NCBI GenBank assembly: GCA_029379385.1
Contig: CM055617.1
Coordinates: 2,976,001 to 3,040,000, forward strand
Reading direction: 5' to 3'
Length of the DNA: 64,000 bases
Origin: Quillaja saponaria
Lineage: Eukaryota > Streptophyta > Magnoliopsida > Fabales > Quillajaceae
Each line of letters begins with the position of its first letter. Position 1 is the first letter of the stretch. This document shows, one piece after another, positions 1 to 11,100 of the stretch. The notes below the pieces were generated by a model that was not told the origin of the DNA, made no database searches, and saw nothing but the letters and a program-made list of their open reading frames with translations. Position numbers and translations under genes: made by a program.

Positions 1-572
1 TCAGGATGTGAGGAAAACAAGTAATCAGCTGCATCAGCACGTAGGACACTCACTTGAAATAAACATCAAAAAACATTATGTCAAACAGATCTATGTCCAA
101 ATAAAAAGTTATGAACGAAGAAATTCTAAATTCACTAAACAATCAATAAGTATCTTCAATAGTAACTATAAGTCATCAAGGCTTTAGGCATGAACCAAAT
201 AGTTGGAGCTGTAAATATTGCCTAGTAACTAAATTCCTCAATCCATTCTATATGATTACTCACATTAATTTTACCACTTTGCTCCAGAACTTAAAGCCAT
301 TATCACTGCTTACCAGTCTACCCTGTGATGATCTCAATCAGAGTATTCAATTCGCTGCTGTATTTCTTAAATGCATACATGCAGGAAAGTTTCAACCCTT
401 GAAGTTTTCATTACTATACAGAAACAATAGTATGTATGTACATGAAGAAGCTATACATGTATTCATCAAGAGGGACTGAGAAAAGAAAAAGGAGAAGAAG
501 AAAAAGAGAAAAAGAGATCTGTCGATGTACAAGGAATTAAACGAAAAGTCATCTCATTTCATTGTCTAAACT
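1..572. other. 3' flank of the O-fucosyltransferase gene
   Basis: No coding exon recognised. It lies downstream of the stop of the minus-strand fucosyltransferase gene and probably holds its 3' UTR. A purine-rich run near 480-515 is the only compositional feature seen. Confidence 0.4.
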
Positions 573-2922
573 CTAAAATATTCCTGTTCTGTGTTTACAC
601 ATGCACTCAGGCACTGGGTAAGCAACTACATCCCGGTCTCTCCTGTTAGTCCTTGGCTCGGGTTGCCCCTGAGATTTGCTGTGAAGCTTCCTCACGATGC
701 TTCCAAATTCTTCATCAGAGATAGAGGTGTCTTCAAAGAAAGGAAGCATGGTTCTTTTGTTTGGCCTTATATACTTCCTGTGCCCCACATATGCACGGTG
801 ACCCTGTCAAGTAATAGATGACCAGCAATAATGAAAATCTTCTGCTTCATATGTAATAGAAGAGTTTATGGAAATTGGGGAAGCAGGAAGTCTTTTAATG
901 CTAACCTGCATTGCTCTACCCATATTTCCACCATGGGAAGGTATGAAGACATCACTGCTCAATGAAACGATATAGTCTATGGCAGCAAGAGCAGAGGACT
1001 TGTTAATGTATGGTGAGAGTTCTCCATCTCTTGCCAACATCTCCTTTGTCACTAAATTTGGAAATTCTGCAACAAGTGGTTGCAGAGCTTTCTTTCCCCC
1101 TAAGGGCTCTCCTCCTGCACTGTATATCCGTGCACTTCTAGGTGACCCTAAAGCCTTCACAAGCCTGCACCAGCATAACATTGGAGCACCTCACATATCA
1201 TTGCTAATCTACAGGAACTTCACTAATGGCCCTAGATATACTCAATAAACTCCAAGTCCAGACTTCTTATATTACCTTGCCACTTCTAATGCATTTAAGG
1301 GGCATAATCCAGCAAGGCGTCGCTGAGTGTGGCTTATGTTTAACCTTCCAGTGAGGTATTCGGGTTCTGCTTCCCGGGCATTGATGATGATATTGTCATA
1401 TTCAGGACCTAAACCGGTGAGACACCCAGTTCTGACCCAGACATCCTTTTCTAGCCTGAGATGGAGTGCAATATATGGACCCTCAATCCACATTCTCCTT
1501 GCAAGACGATTTCCAATCTCCCGAACCGGTGCTGCAAATCTTAATGCATGGAATGCTACCTAAAATACAAATAGAGAATAGGCTGAAGTGACTCTTGAAT
1601 ATACTAACAGGATATCGCACCACATTGGGAAATGTCTAATATGAAATGTCATTGTCATTGATGAGTTTCCAATTGTACCTTACAACGAAGCTTCTGCAGA
1701 TCAGGTTGAAGATTCTTGGAGAGCTTAGAATCTAAACCTTTTAACACCAGGACACCTTCTTCATTCAGCTGCACAAAACAGTCAACTTTTTAAGTATAAG
1801 CTTATCAGATAAATAGAACCTCTAAAGTTCAACTTGAAAGTGGTATTTCTTGACATCTTAACTGTACTAGGTGCCGTAAGTTGAACTAACAAAACTTTAA
1901 CCAAGTGTTATAGGGCTTTTCACTGTATAATATGATTAAAAATGAAACATAGAGGTTGTCTGTGTAGAAATTGAGAACTCTTACATGTTTGAAGAATTTA
2001 CTACGGATCCATTGGGGAGAAACATCATGTGGAATCTTGGTTTCCACCGATTGCCTTGACATCAAATGGGTGGATGGCAGAGATGATACTACTCGTATAT
2101 CAGCTTGTAAAATCCTCTTGAAATGTTTGACATCAAATATATCAGAAAATTCACTGCACTTATCACAAACCCAGATTACATTTATAGAAATCCTCACAAC
2201 AATTGTCAGATAAAGCAACTAATTGAAATTTTCTCAAGCCAAAAAGAATGAGATCTTTACCTCTCATCTCCCCAAATCAAATTAACCTGCAAGACTGGCA
2301 CAACTAATGCTGCTTCAAGAATTCTCGCAATAACAACTGCATCTACAATCTGATTTCTTTGCTGGTTCAAACCCCCGGAAGCTACCACCACCAAGAACCG
2401 CCTTTTCTCCTTTGAAATCCGGGCAGATGCTTTTCGATACCCAATACTGAAAGCCAGGCACGGCTTATACCCTTCCCCATCTGGTTGCTCCCAGAAATCT
2501 CTCTCTTCCTTAGAAAGATTCCCAGTAACCCCATGAGCCGGTAATGGTACGATAACACTGTTTGACAAAGTTAGCTCATCCTCATTGTCTGAAACAATCA
2601 AAGAAAGCGTCGCTGAGAGAAGTGGGGCGGAAGCAGTTGACAATGAACCTGGTGATGAGGGAGAAATGAGAGAGCATGAGGCTGTATCCTGAGAAATGGG
2701 TATGAACCTGAGAGCGGAAATTCCCAAGAAAGTGAAGGAAATTAAGAGGGAAAGAAAGAAAAGAGAAAGATTTGGGGGTTTGCAGAGCTTATGGCTTCTG
2801 TGGTTCTTCTTGGGAGAGAAGATGTATGAAGCGAGCTGAGAAACAGGGAGGAAGTAAAAGAATGGTAATGGTGATGGGTTTACAGTGATGAAGGGGTTCT
2901 TGATGTTTCTTGCTTTTGCCAT
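573..2922 (-). CDS. O-fucosyltransferase-like protein, 564 aa
   Basis: Member of the plant GDP-fucose O-fucosyltransferase-like family, presumed Golgi type II membrane glycosyltransferases; the acceptor cannot be told from sequence. Six exons on the minus strand: 2922-2261, 2153-1985, 1768-1679, 1559-1276, 1164-906, 803-573. All have GT..AG borders and keep one frame (1,695 nt). I chose the ATG at 2922 (MAKARN) because it fits the family; an in-frame ATG lies 36 nt upstream. Residues about 51-70 form a hydrophobic membrane anchor after a basic N-terminus. Recognised family segments include ASGGLNQQRNQIVDAVVIAR, SSLPSTHLMSR, WIEGPYIALHLRLEKDVW and SHGGNMGRAMQGHRAY. The length matches the family. 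The start codon is only 152 bp from the transposon at 3075-7853, so its promoter is probably rearranged. Seen: intact frame. Inferred: cell location and activity. Confidence 0.93.
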
Positions 2923-3064
2923 GAAAGCTTTTTGGTGCCCTTTGCAACTACAAAGCAAAAACTACGGATTATACGTGGTGAGAGAAGAAAGTTTGAAGCT
3001 TGAAAGAAGCAAGAGAAGCAAAAGCTCAGCAATAATATGGAAGCTGATGAATGAGCAGGAGGGG

Positions 3065-3074
3065 GTTAACTAAT
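3065..3074. repeat. Target-site duplication, left copy
   Basis: GTTAACTAAT, identical to 7854-7863 on the other side of the element. It marks the exact left boundary of the insertion. Confidence 0.9.
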
Positions 3075-3394
3075 GGATTTTTGGACAAAAGGGTCCAAGT
3101 CCCAAAAAATTTGGCTAAAATAGTAAATTTTTTACCATAATAGCCAAAAGAGGGTAGATGTTGAAACCGTGTTTTGAAAACACGGTTTCAGGGTCCGACC
3201 TGGCGTGCCAGGTCGGACCATCGCACAGGTCACGCACTCGCGCGTCACGCGCGAGTGCAGACCAGTGTTTGTCCCCCGCGGGGCCCGCTGGTCGGCCCCG
3301 TGGGGGGCAAAAAAAAGTCTGAAACCGGCTTTTGAAAAGCCGGTTTCAGACGCCCTATTTTGCAGGCTACCCTGCACGCTGCAGGGTAGCCTGC
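3075..3394 (+). repeat. Left terminal inverted repeat built from palindromes
   Basis: About 320 bp, inverted relative to 7558-7853. After an A+T-rich outer 85 bp come palindromes in a row: P1 3162-3190 (TGAAACCGTG arm), P2 3193-3218 (GTCCGACCTGGC arm), P3 3234-3258 (GCACTCGCGCGT arm), an imperfect GC-rich hairpin near 3266-3310, P5 3318-3350 (GAAACCGGCTTTT arm) and P6 3362-3394 (GCAGGCTACCCTGCA arm). P1 and P5 are related in sequence. A roughly 23-bp direct repeat containing GTCGCGCATGCAGGGGCG and several C-runs follow at about 3418-3520. Confidence 0.88.
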
Positions 3395-3539
3395 AGGGCT
3401 ACCCTTACCCCCCCCCTCGCGTCGCGCATGCAGGGGCGACCCCCCCCCGCGTCGCGCATGCAGGGGCGCCCCCCCCCCCCCCCAAATAGCCCGTGGGCGA
3501 CCCCCCCCCCCCCCCCCCAAATTATAGTCAGTCTCCCCT

Positions 3540-4315
3540 CCTCTATAAATATAGAGGCAAATACATAAGCAGCTTCATTTCACCACCTTCATCTTCTTTC
3601 TTTCGATTTACAAGGTAAGTTATTCAAATTTTAATTTTAAAAATTTATTTTTATTAATTAAATTAAATTATTTTCTTATTAAAAAATTTATTATGTATAC
3701 TATTTAATTTATATTATTTATATAAATTAGTGATATTTACTTATTAATTATTTAAATTACGTATATTATTAGAAATTTTAAAAAGAAAATATAAATATAA
3801 ATTATACAAATTATTTAATGTAACACGATATATATGTTTTGTTATTCTAAATTTATTTATGTTTTGTTTAGGATTATTGTTGAAATCACGTTGCCGGTAT
3901 TGGTACTTTTTGCTCATTTGCTTCTTACCTGGTAAGTCATAAAGTTATATTTATTTTATAGAAAGTTATATTTATTATTATTATATGCATGTATCTATAT
4001 TTACAGTAGTTTTATATTATAATTGTTGAAATATTAATTTTTATTATTTGTTATAATTAAAAATTTGTTGTAATTGTAATTATTATGATAATTGTAATAA
4101 TTAGTATATTTATGACATGATAAATTATTAACTTTTTAATTCACATATTAATAAATAATATTTATAAGTTTAAAATAGTAATTATGTGACACTTAATTAA
4201 ATTAGTAATTTTGTGACGTTTAAATTAATTAGTAATTTTGTTTGCCTTAAAATAATAATTTAATGAGTTTTGAAATAAATAATAATTTTTCAGTCTTTTG
4301 TCTTTTGTTATGCAG
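3540..4315 (+). promoter_or_regulatory. TATA box and spliced 5' leader of the plant mobile domain gene
   Basis: TATAAATA at 3544-3551 lies at the centre of a near-palindrome (3540-3557) just inside the left end of the element. Downstream, CAAG|GTAAGT gives a donor at 3615, TTTAG gives an acceptor ending at 3871, and CCTGG|TAAGTC-type sequence gives a second donor at 3932, with the acceptor TGCAG ending at 4315, five bases before the ATG. This predicts two short non-coding exons (about 3575-3614 and 3872-3931). The gene therefore appears to carry its own promoter. Splice sites are read by eye and the transcription start is not determined. Confidence 0.6.
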
Positions 4316-4319
4316 ATTC

Positions 4320-6417
4320 ATGGATCCCGTTGCCCCAGTAGATGTTTCAGTCCTTAGATTACACGATAGCCATCGATCCGTTAGAGTTTTCGCGGATCAC
4401 GAGGTTTGTAATTAACAAATCAAATTACTATAAATAATTTTTCGGGGAAATTTTATTAGCGAAAATGTTCTTACTAATATGTTTTTGGCAATTTAGAGCG
4501 AGGCCTATGTCCTCAGATGCCGTCGGAGGGAGGCGGTGTTCGGCCGAGAACTTCTTAATAATATTAATAATATTAATCCTCGAGTATTGGAGTACATGAC
4601 CATGGCAGGTTTTGGCGGTGTGATCAGGGTGGGGTTTATTTCGCTTGATTGGCACCTTGTGACAGCTTTAGTAGAGCGATGGAGGCCAGAGACTCACACA
4701 TTTCATCTGCCGCACGGTGAAGCCACCATCACACTACAGGATGTTAGTATTCTGTTCGGTTTACCTGTTGACGGTGAGCCTGTCTCTGGCCTAGTTGGTG
4801 CTGACGTCGCAACTGAGTGCGAGCGATTATTGGGAATTGTGCCCCCTGCTACAGCTGTTAAGGGTAACACATTGAAAATGAGCTGGTTAGGATTGACATT
4901 TCAGAATTTTCCAGCCGATGGTGATGACATTACAGCGCAGAGATATGCACGAGCTTATATATTACAGCTGATGGGTGGATTGTTGTTCACCAGTAAGACG
5001 AGTACACATGTGCACATTTGTTTCTTATCTCTGTTGGAAAACCTATATGCCGCAGGACAGTACAGCTGGGGGAGTGCCTCCCTGGCATGGTTGTACAGGG
5101 AGATGTGTCATGCCACTCACCTTGATGCTTCTGAAATTGCTGGACCTTTGATATTACTCCAGGTATGGGCATGGGAGCGACTACCATTTCTCGCACCGAG
5201 GAGGGAGACAGACATTCCGTGGGATAATCTTTGTCCTTTAGGCGCGAGGTTTGTAAAATTATTAGTTTTATGCATTTGGCTACTAGGATGTGTGGTACGT
5301 AAATGACTTGTAATTAACATTTTTAATTACTTCCAGGTGGAGAGTAAAGTTCAAAGTAACTCAAATCGGCCATAATGTGGTGTCTTGGTATAGAGAGATG
5401 CTGGACAGGATGTCATCAGACCAGGTAATTACAAGTGTATCTTATATCAACAAGTTATTTAACAATGACATGTTTCAAGGTTTTATTTATTAAAACATTG
5501 ACACAGTTTTTGGATTGCAGTTCATATCATTACCCTACATTGATGATGGGGTGAGACACCTGATACCAGACTATTGTTATCGAGACCAGCATATTTGGGG
5601 TGCTAAAGTACCCTTAATATGTTTTCATATTGTTGAGTATCAGAAAGTGGATAGGGTAATGCATCAGTTTGGATATCAACAACCTATACCAGAAAACCCT
5701 ACTGACATTGAGGCCGATCAAACCTTGCACAAATTTGATCTTCGGGGACGGGGCGTCACTGACTACCGTTGGCTACATGCTAACCACATAGCCATTTGGG
5801 GCATGAGATACAATCTGGTCCAGATAGGTGATGTTCTGGGAGTTGCACATGGTCATGCTGCTCATACAACAGAGTACAATGAGTGGTATAGACGTATCAG
5901 TAGGAGATATCTTACACGAGTTGGTCTTATCCATGCTGATCCAGCTCCTTCCCATTCTACTCATTCGACGTCGTCATCATCATTGTCATCACAACGTCGC
6001 AGACGCAGTAGAACTGATGTCCCTGGACCGTCGGTTTCTTATGGACGTGTTGATGCTGATGTCCGACCATCAGATGTGTATATTCCATCTCCGGCACATA
6101 TGTCTCCACCTCCTCCACCTCCTTATATGGCCAGTAGTTCATCTATGTATCATCAGCTTATGCCGGACTTTGCACTGCAATCAAGCGAGGTTTTTAACTC
6201 TCCCATACCGCAGGTGCCATACTTTCAGTATGGTAATACACCTGCATCATATGACCCGGGTATGGGTTCAGGTGTGCAAGCTGAGGAAGGATTTAGCGGT
6301 GTTGATGACATACCTCCCTCAGACGATCTTGGTGACAGGGCTGATGTACCAGCTAGGCGAAACCCGGCAAGGAGGAGAAGACCACGCCCATGTGGTACAG
6401 GAGGTCATTTTTTGTAG
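4320..6417 (+). CDS. Plant mobile domain (MAIN-like) protein, 606 aa
   Basis: Protein of the plant mobile domain (PMD) family, the class of MAIN, MAIL1 and the 'protein phosphatase 7 long form-like' genes. Host members act in the nucleus in silencing and genome stability; many others travel in transposons. Four exons 4320-4403, 4497-5248, 5337-5424 and 5521-6417 join in one frame. The start is the first ATG after the last leader acceptor (MDPVAP). The PMD spans about residues 50-430, with segments such as TFHLPHGEATITLQDVSILF, GLPVDGEPVSG, WAWERLPFLAP, and DYRWLHANHIAIW. A Ser- and Pro-rich tail follows, including a run of six prolines, and the protein ends in Arg-rich sequence (ARRRRPRPCGTGGHFL). 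No stop or frameshift is present. Its place between MULE ends says it is transposon cargo. Whether it helps transposition or counters silencing is unknown. Confidence 0.88.
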
Positions 6418-6419
6418 AT

Positions 6420-7500
6420 CAGTATTTCTCGAAATCCTTATATAAGTTTTTTAATTTTTAATTTTTGTGTTTGTTACTTGTAATAGGAAAAGTCTTCCTG
6501 GTTTATGTTTTAATTTAGTTATACTTGTAAATTAAAATTTATAATAAAGCATGTAATAATTAGAATGAGTTAATATAAGTGTGTTCCATTAATTTTTAAA
6601 ATAATTTAATGTTTTTTATTCTTTCTAAATCATTTCAAATAAGTTTAAAATTTATATACTTTAAATTAAAAAAATTTAGTAAAACTTAATAATTTACAAT
6701 ATCATGAATTTTAACATTTTAAAATATCATAAACTTTAGTAAAAAAATTTATCATACATTATAGAATTAAAAAATTAACAAAAATCTTAAATTGTACAAA
6801 TACAAAATTTATAAATTTAAAAACTGTCATACACTATAAATTTAAAATTTTTCATATATTTTTAATTTCATATAATTATTATACACTTTAAAATTTCATG
6901 GAACATTTTAAACTATAAATATATAAATTAACATATACTTTATATTTAAAAGATATCATGAATTTTAAAAATATTTATGATAAATTAAAATGTATGATAA
7001 AATCTTAAATTCTAAAATTTTAAAATTATCATATATCTTAAATTTATAAAATATTTTCATATAAATTAAAAAATTAATATATATTTTAAATTTCAAAAAT
7101 ATCATATAATAAAACATTAAAATTAAAAATTTGCCGAATATTTACAATAAAAATTTAAAAACTCATTAAACTTTTACAAAGGTCATGATAAAAAATATTT
7201 GAAGGTTTGTATGTTTTAATATAATTATTATGTAAAATAAAATAAGCTAATTTATTAATTAATATGATTATTATCATATATTTTAAGAAAAATTTTAAGA
7301 ACTCATAAATTTTTATGAAAATTCATCAATTTTTAGTAAGGTAATGAAATTTTTTTAAGATTTATATGTTTTAATTGAATTGTTATGTGAAGTAAAACAA
7401 ATTAATTATGGTGTGAAGTAAAATAAATTATTTATGATATTGGTATATTGTAATTTAATTAATATATTAATATAATTAATATATTAATAGGAGAGGGAGA
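6420..7500. other. Gene-free A+T-rich interior of the MULE
   Basis: Almost entirely A and T, with short recurring TTTAAAATT/ATCATA-like words and no open frame of note. It probably holds the 3' UTR of the PMD gene at its left edge; nothing else recognised. Confidence 0.6.
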
Positions 7501-7557
7501 GAAATTACACGATAGGGGTGTGCGGGAGGGGGGGAAGGGAGGCTGGGAAATAGGTAT

Positions 7558-7853
7558 GCAGGCTACCCTGCAGTGCTGCAGGGTAGCCTGCAAAATTTGT
7601 CCCCCGCGTGGCCGTAGTGGGGGACAAATTTTGGGATGAAACCGGCTTTTCAAAAGCCGGTTTCATCTTGCACTCGCGCGTCACGCGCGAGTGCGTGACC
7701 TCTGCGATGGTCCGACCTGGCACGCCAGGTTGGACCCTGAAACCGTGTTTTCAAAACACGGTTTCAACATCTACCTTCTTTTGGCTATTATGGTAAAAAA
7801 TTTACCATTTTGGCCAAATTTTTTGGGACTTGGACCCTTTTGTCCAAAAGTCC
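7558..7853 (-). repeat. Right terminal inverted repeat built from palindromes
   Basis: About 296 bp, matching the left end in reverse order: P6' 7558-7591, an imperfect GC-rich hairpin, P5' 7636-7666, P3' 7670-7694, P2' 7710-7735, P1' 7738-7766, then the A+T-rich outer part. P2' has one arm changed (GGTTGGAC against GGTCGGAC). The spacer between P4 and P5 and that between P3 and P2 differ in length from the left end, so the two ends have diverged a little since they were identical. Confidence 0.88.
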
Positions 7854-7863
7854 GTTAACTAAT
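7854..7863. repeat. Target-site duplication, right copy
   Basis: GTTAACTAAT, identical to 3065-3074; marks the right boundary of the insertion. Confidence 0.9.
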
Positions 7864-8179
7864 TTTGATTGTCTATTTTGCCCTTGAGTTATTGCGGGAA
7901 TTAGCATATGGTTAAGGGTATTTTGGTCAGAAAAGAAGATTCAATTAGAAGCACGGGACGTCTTTTCAGTTATTTTCAGATTGATTTTCGCGCCAAAAGC
8001 AGGTATGGGATTTTTGGCTCATGAGGTGTAAAATACCAAATATACCGTCTAACCTTACTGGGCCTTGATGTCCTAAATCTGACGCAAGCCCATACCTAGG
8101 CTTAAATCAACGCAACTTTCGAAGTATTAGCCTTCAGCTCAAGCAGAGTAGCAGACGGTGAAGGTCGTCAAAGAAAGCC

Positions 8180-11100
8180 ATGGCTAAGGAAGAAACATAC
8201 TCCGTCGTATCTGATCTGGTCAGCTTTCTGAATGCTTCTCCAACTGCTTTCCACGCCGTCGGTAAAATTCTGTTCTTTCTCGCATTACTATCTATTACCC
8301 TTTGACCTGAGGAACTCTCAAACTTTCCTCGTCGTAGCTCTCATTTCTATTGCCTTTTCTTACTTATTAAAAAAAAAAACCTTAAAATTTCATTTTAAAT
8401 GGGATAATTTTTCTCGTTCTTATTCATTCAAATCGAACTGGGAAATTCCAGATTCGATTTTTTTTATTCGGTTTTCTGAAATTTGATTTACTGGGGATAA
8501 AAAGGAGGTTATGGGTTTTGTATGAGTAGGGGGAAAGTTTTCATTTTGTGGGTGGTTTTTGTTTTCTTTGACATTCATTTTTGGGCGTTGTCGTTTTAGA
8601 CGAGGCAAAGAAGAGGTTGCGAAATGCCGGCTATGAACAAATTTCAAAAAGAGAAGACTGGAAATTAGAAGTCGGCAAGAAATATTTTTTCACAAGGAAC
8701 CATTCAACTATTGTTGCTTTTGCTATTGGTAAAAGGTATGATTCAATTGGTTTCACTCTGATGTTCTAACTTCAGCCAGTTGTTTAGTAAAACTCATTTG
8801 TTAGTGTCGATTTTAGGATCTGATTGGTTGCTTATGAAGTGTAGAAGAATATGGAATAAGATTTTTTGAGTCTGATACTTCCACTAATTGAGAAGGCCCA
8901 GTGGAACAGAAGTTCCACTATGCTTATCGTGGTACGACTGTTTGTCTTAGCTGAGTTCAAGTCCGATATTTCATATCATAACTCTATTGATCCATAGCGT
9001 TACTCTAACAGCACGTAATAGTATATGATGAATTACTGGTTGTTGTTGAATCATTCTTAGATATGTTGCTGGAAATGGATTCCATATAGTTGGTGCGCAT
9101 ACTGATAGTCCTGCTCTGAAACTGAAGCCTGTTACCAAGGTAGTCTCGTTACCATGTCTTTGGTCCTTTTGTTTAAAAGAAATATATTACTGAGCCATGA
9201 AATGGATGTTCATCGGGAAAAAAAAATATATCTTCTTTTGAAATATGATTTGTTTGACCAGGTAACTAAATGTGGATATTTGGAGGTTGGGGTCCAAACA
9301 TATGGAGGTGGGTTGTGGCATACGTGGTTCGATCGAGATTTAACAGTTGCAGGGAGGGTTATAATAAGAGAAGAAAAAGAAAGTTCTCTTTCATACCTGC
9401 ATCGACTTATTAGAATAGAGGAGCCCATTATGAGGATCCCAACTTTGGCAATTCACTTAGACAGGTTTGGTTGCTCTTGAAATGATCCAAACTTGTTTGT
9501 TTGTTTATTTTCCTTTATTTTTATTTTTTGGTTTTTCTGGAAGGCACAGGGTGGATATTTTGTTGGGAATGAAATCTCTATACTTATTTAGCTTGTTGTC
9601 TCCCTTCTCCTGTTGACAATTTATTGTGGCGTGTTAATAGGGATGTTAACAATGAATTTAAAGTGAACACGCAAAATCATCTTATTCCAGTCTTGGCAAC
9701 TTCAGTTAAGGTAATCCCGGAGTTCAATACATTTTACACACTTCGGTTGTTTGTGAATTATGTACCATGACGTTTTGGTACATGTCATGTTCTGAATGGT
9801 AATTTTAGAATATTATTAATTTACTTATCATTTTGATGTAGAAAATTACTTATTTGGATCCAGTAATAGTGGCTTTAATTCTTAAGATATGCACCGGGAC
9901 TGGTTGCAATTAAGTAAAGCAGTAACTAAAGATTTTATAGTATTTCTTGTTCAAGAAATAAAATAAAATTTCCGATTTTCCAATTAATTTTAGCTTTGTT
10001 TATCTATTGAGCTTCTTCTTGCAGGCAGAGCTCAATAAAGTGGTTGCTGAAAATGGTCCAGTTGAAAAAGGAAGTCAGGGTGATGGAAAGAATTCAAGTG
10101 AAAAGACATCAAGTAATAAGTTGAAGCATCACTCTCTTTTATTACAGGTCATCTGGCTCCAGAACTAAGGGTGCTTTCTTCCCTTTTTCCTTTTTGGGTG
10201 GGAAGGGGAAAAGGTTAACCTGTTTCTTGGTTATAAATCTGTTACTGACATTTGACGCTCTTAAGTTGGTCTGTGCATATATTTCTGATATTTATGGGCA
10301 TACATTTATTATGCCTTTTTTTCTTTTGTCATTGCTTGTAGTTACTTGCAAGTCAGATTGGGTGTGAACCAGATGAAATATGCGATTTTGAATTGCAAGC
10401 ATGTGATACTCAACCAAGTCTTGTGGCTGGTGCTGCAAAGGAATTTATTTTCTCAGGACGACTTGATAATCTGTGCATGTCATTTTGCTCCTTAAAGGTT
10501 AAGTTATATGGATCATCTTCTCTTGTCAGATGCTAACATGACTGTAATGAATAATGATAATTTATCAAACTAAGTTGATCTTCTCTACATAGGTTTCCCC
10601 TCATGCCACAATATTTTATGCGGACATATCCTCCTAGATGAATCAGTGATTTTTTTGTCAAACCCATAGTCAAGTTAGAGTATATTTCTTTGCAGCTCTA
10701 TCACCTAACCATGTGGTTTCGTTTTCATTCTTCTCAGCCTAAAAAGTCTTTTCTTTCTCACATGGTAATAAATTGAAGGAGGGGATTAATTCCACAGCAA
10801 AAGTGAAATTAGTTCCACTCCTTATCTCAAAGGTGGGACCCATCATATGTGAAGAATGGAACTAATTTCCAGCTACTCCTAATCAGTTTATGTAGTCCTA
10901 GCAATATAATTAAATGTGATAACTTTCTATAGAATGGTCTAGTTGCTTGAGAAGTTGAGGAATTTCACTTCCCTGTAACAGACTCTGTTTACCTACCCCG
11001 AGTATTGAATATACAAAATGCTAATGATCTTTCGCCACTGTCAATATGTTTTTCCACTAAAATATGTGTCTATAACCCTCTTCATAACTTTGTCTATAAG

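Larger units (their letters stand above)
3075..7853. mobile_element. Complete Mutator-like element (MULE) carrying a plant mobile domain gene, 4,779 bp
   Basis: The two ends are long inverted repeats starting GGATTTTTGGACAAAAGGG at 3075 and, read on the minus strand, GGACTTTTGGACAAAAGGG at 7853. Immediately outside is a perfect 10-bp direct repeat GTTAACTAAT at 3065-3074 and 7854-7863, the 9-11 bp target-site duplication expected of Mutator-like insertions. The only gene found inside is the plant mobile domain gene at 4320-6417. I saw no MURA-type transposase, zinc finger or other transposase exon, so the element looks non-autonomous or depends on an unrecognised function. The interior from 6420 to 7490 is extremely A+T-rich and has no gene. 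The perfect duplication and intact gene suggest recent insertion. Seen: ends and duplication. Known: MULE hallmarks. Inferred: non-autonomy. Confidence 0.88.

Noticed and set aside
3162..3394. CRISPR-like array because of regularly placed palindromes
   Set aside because: Units differ from each other, spacers are irregular, and the DNA is clearly plant nuclear.
3205..3568. Several overlapping Pro/Gly-rich open frames in the left MULE end
   Set aside because: They follow from GC-rich palindromes and C-runs lacking stop codons; no conserved protein.
3075..7853. Possibility that the PMD gene is a host gene flanked by chance repeats
   Set aside because: The matching long inverted ends and exact 10-bp flanking duplication define one inserted unit.
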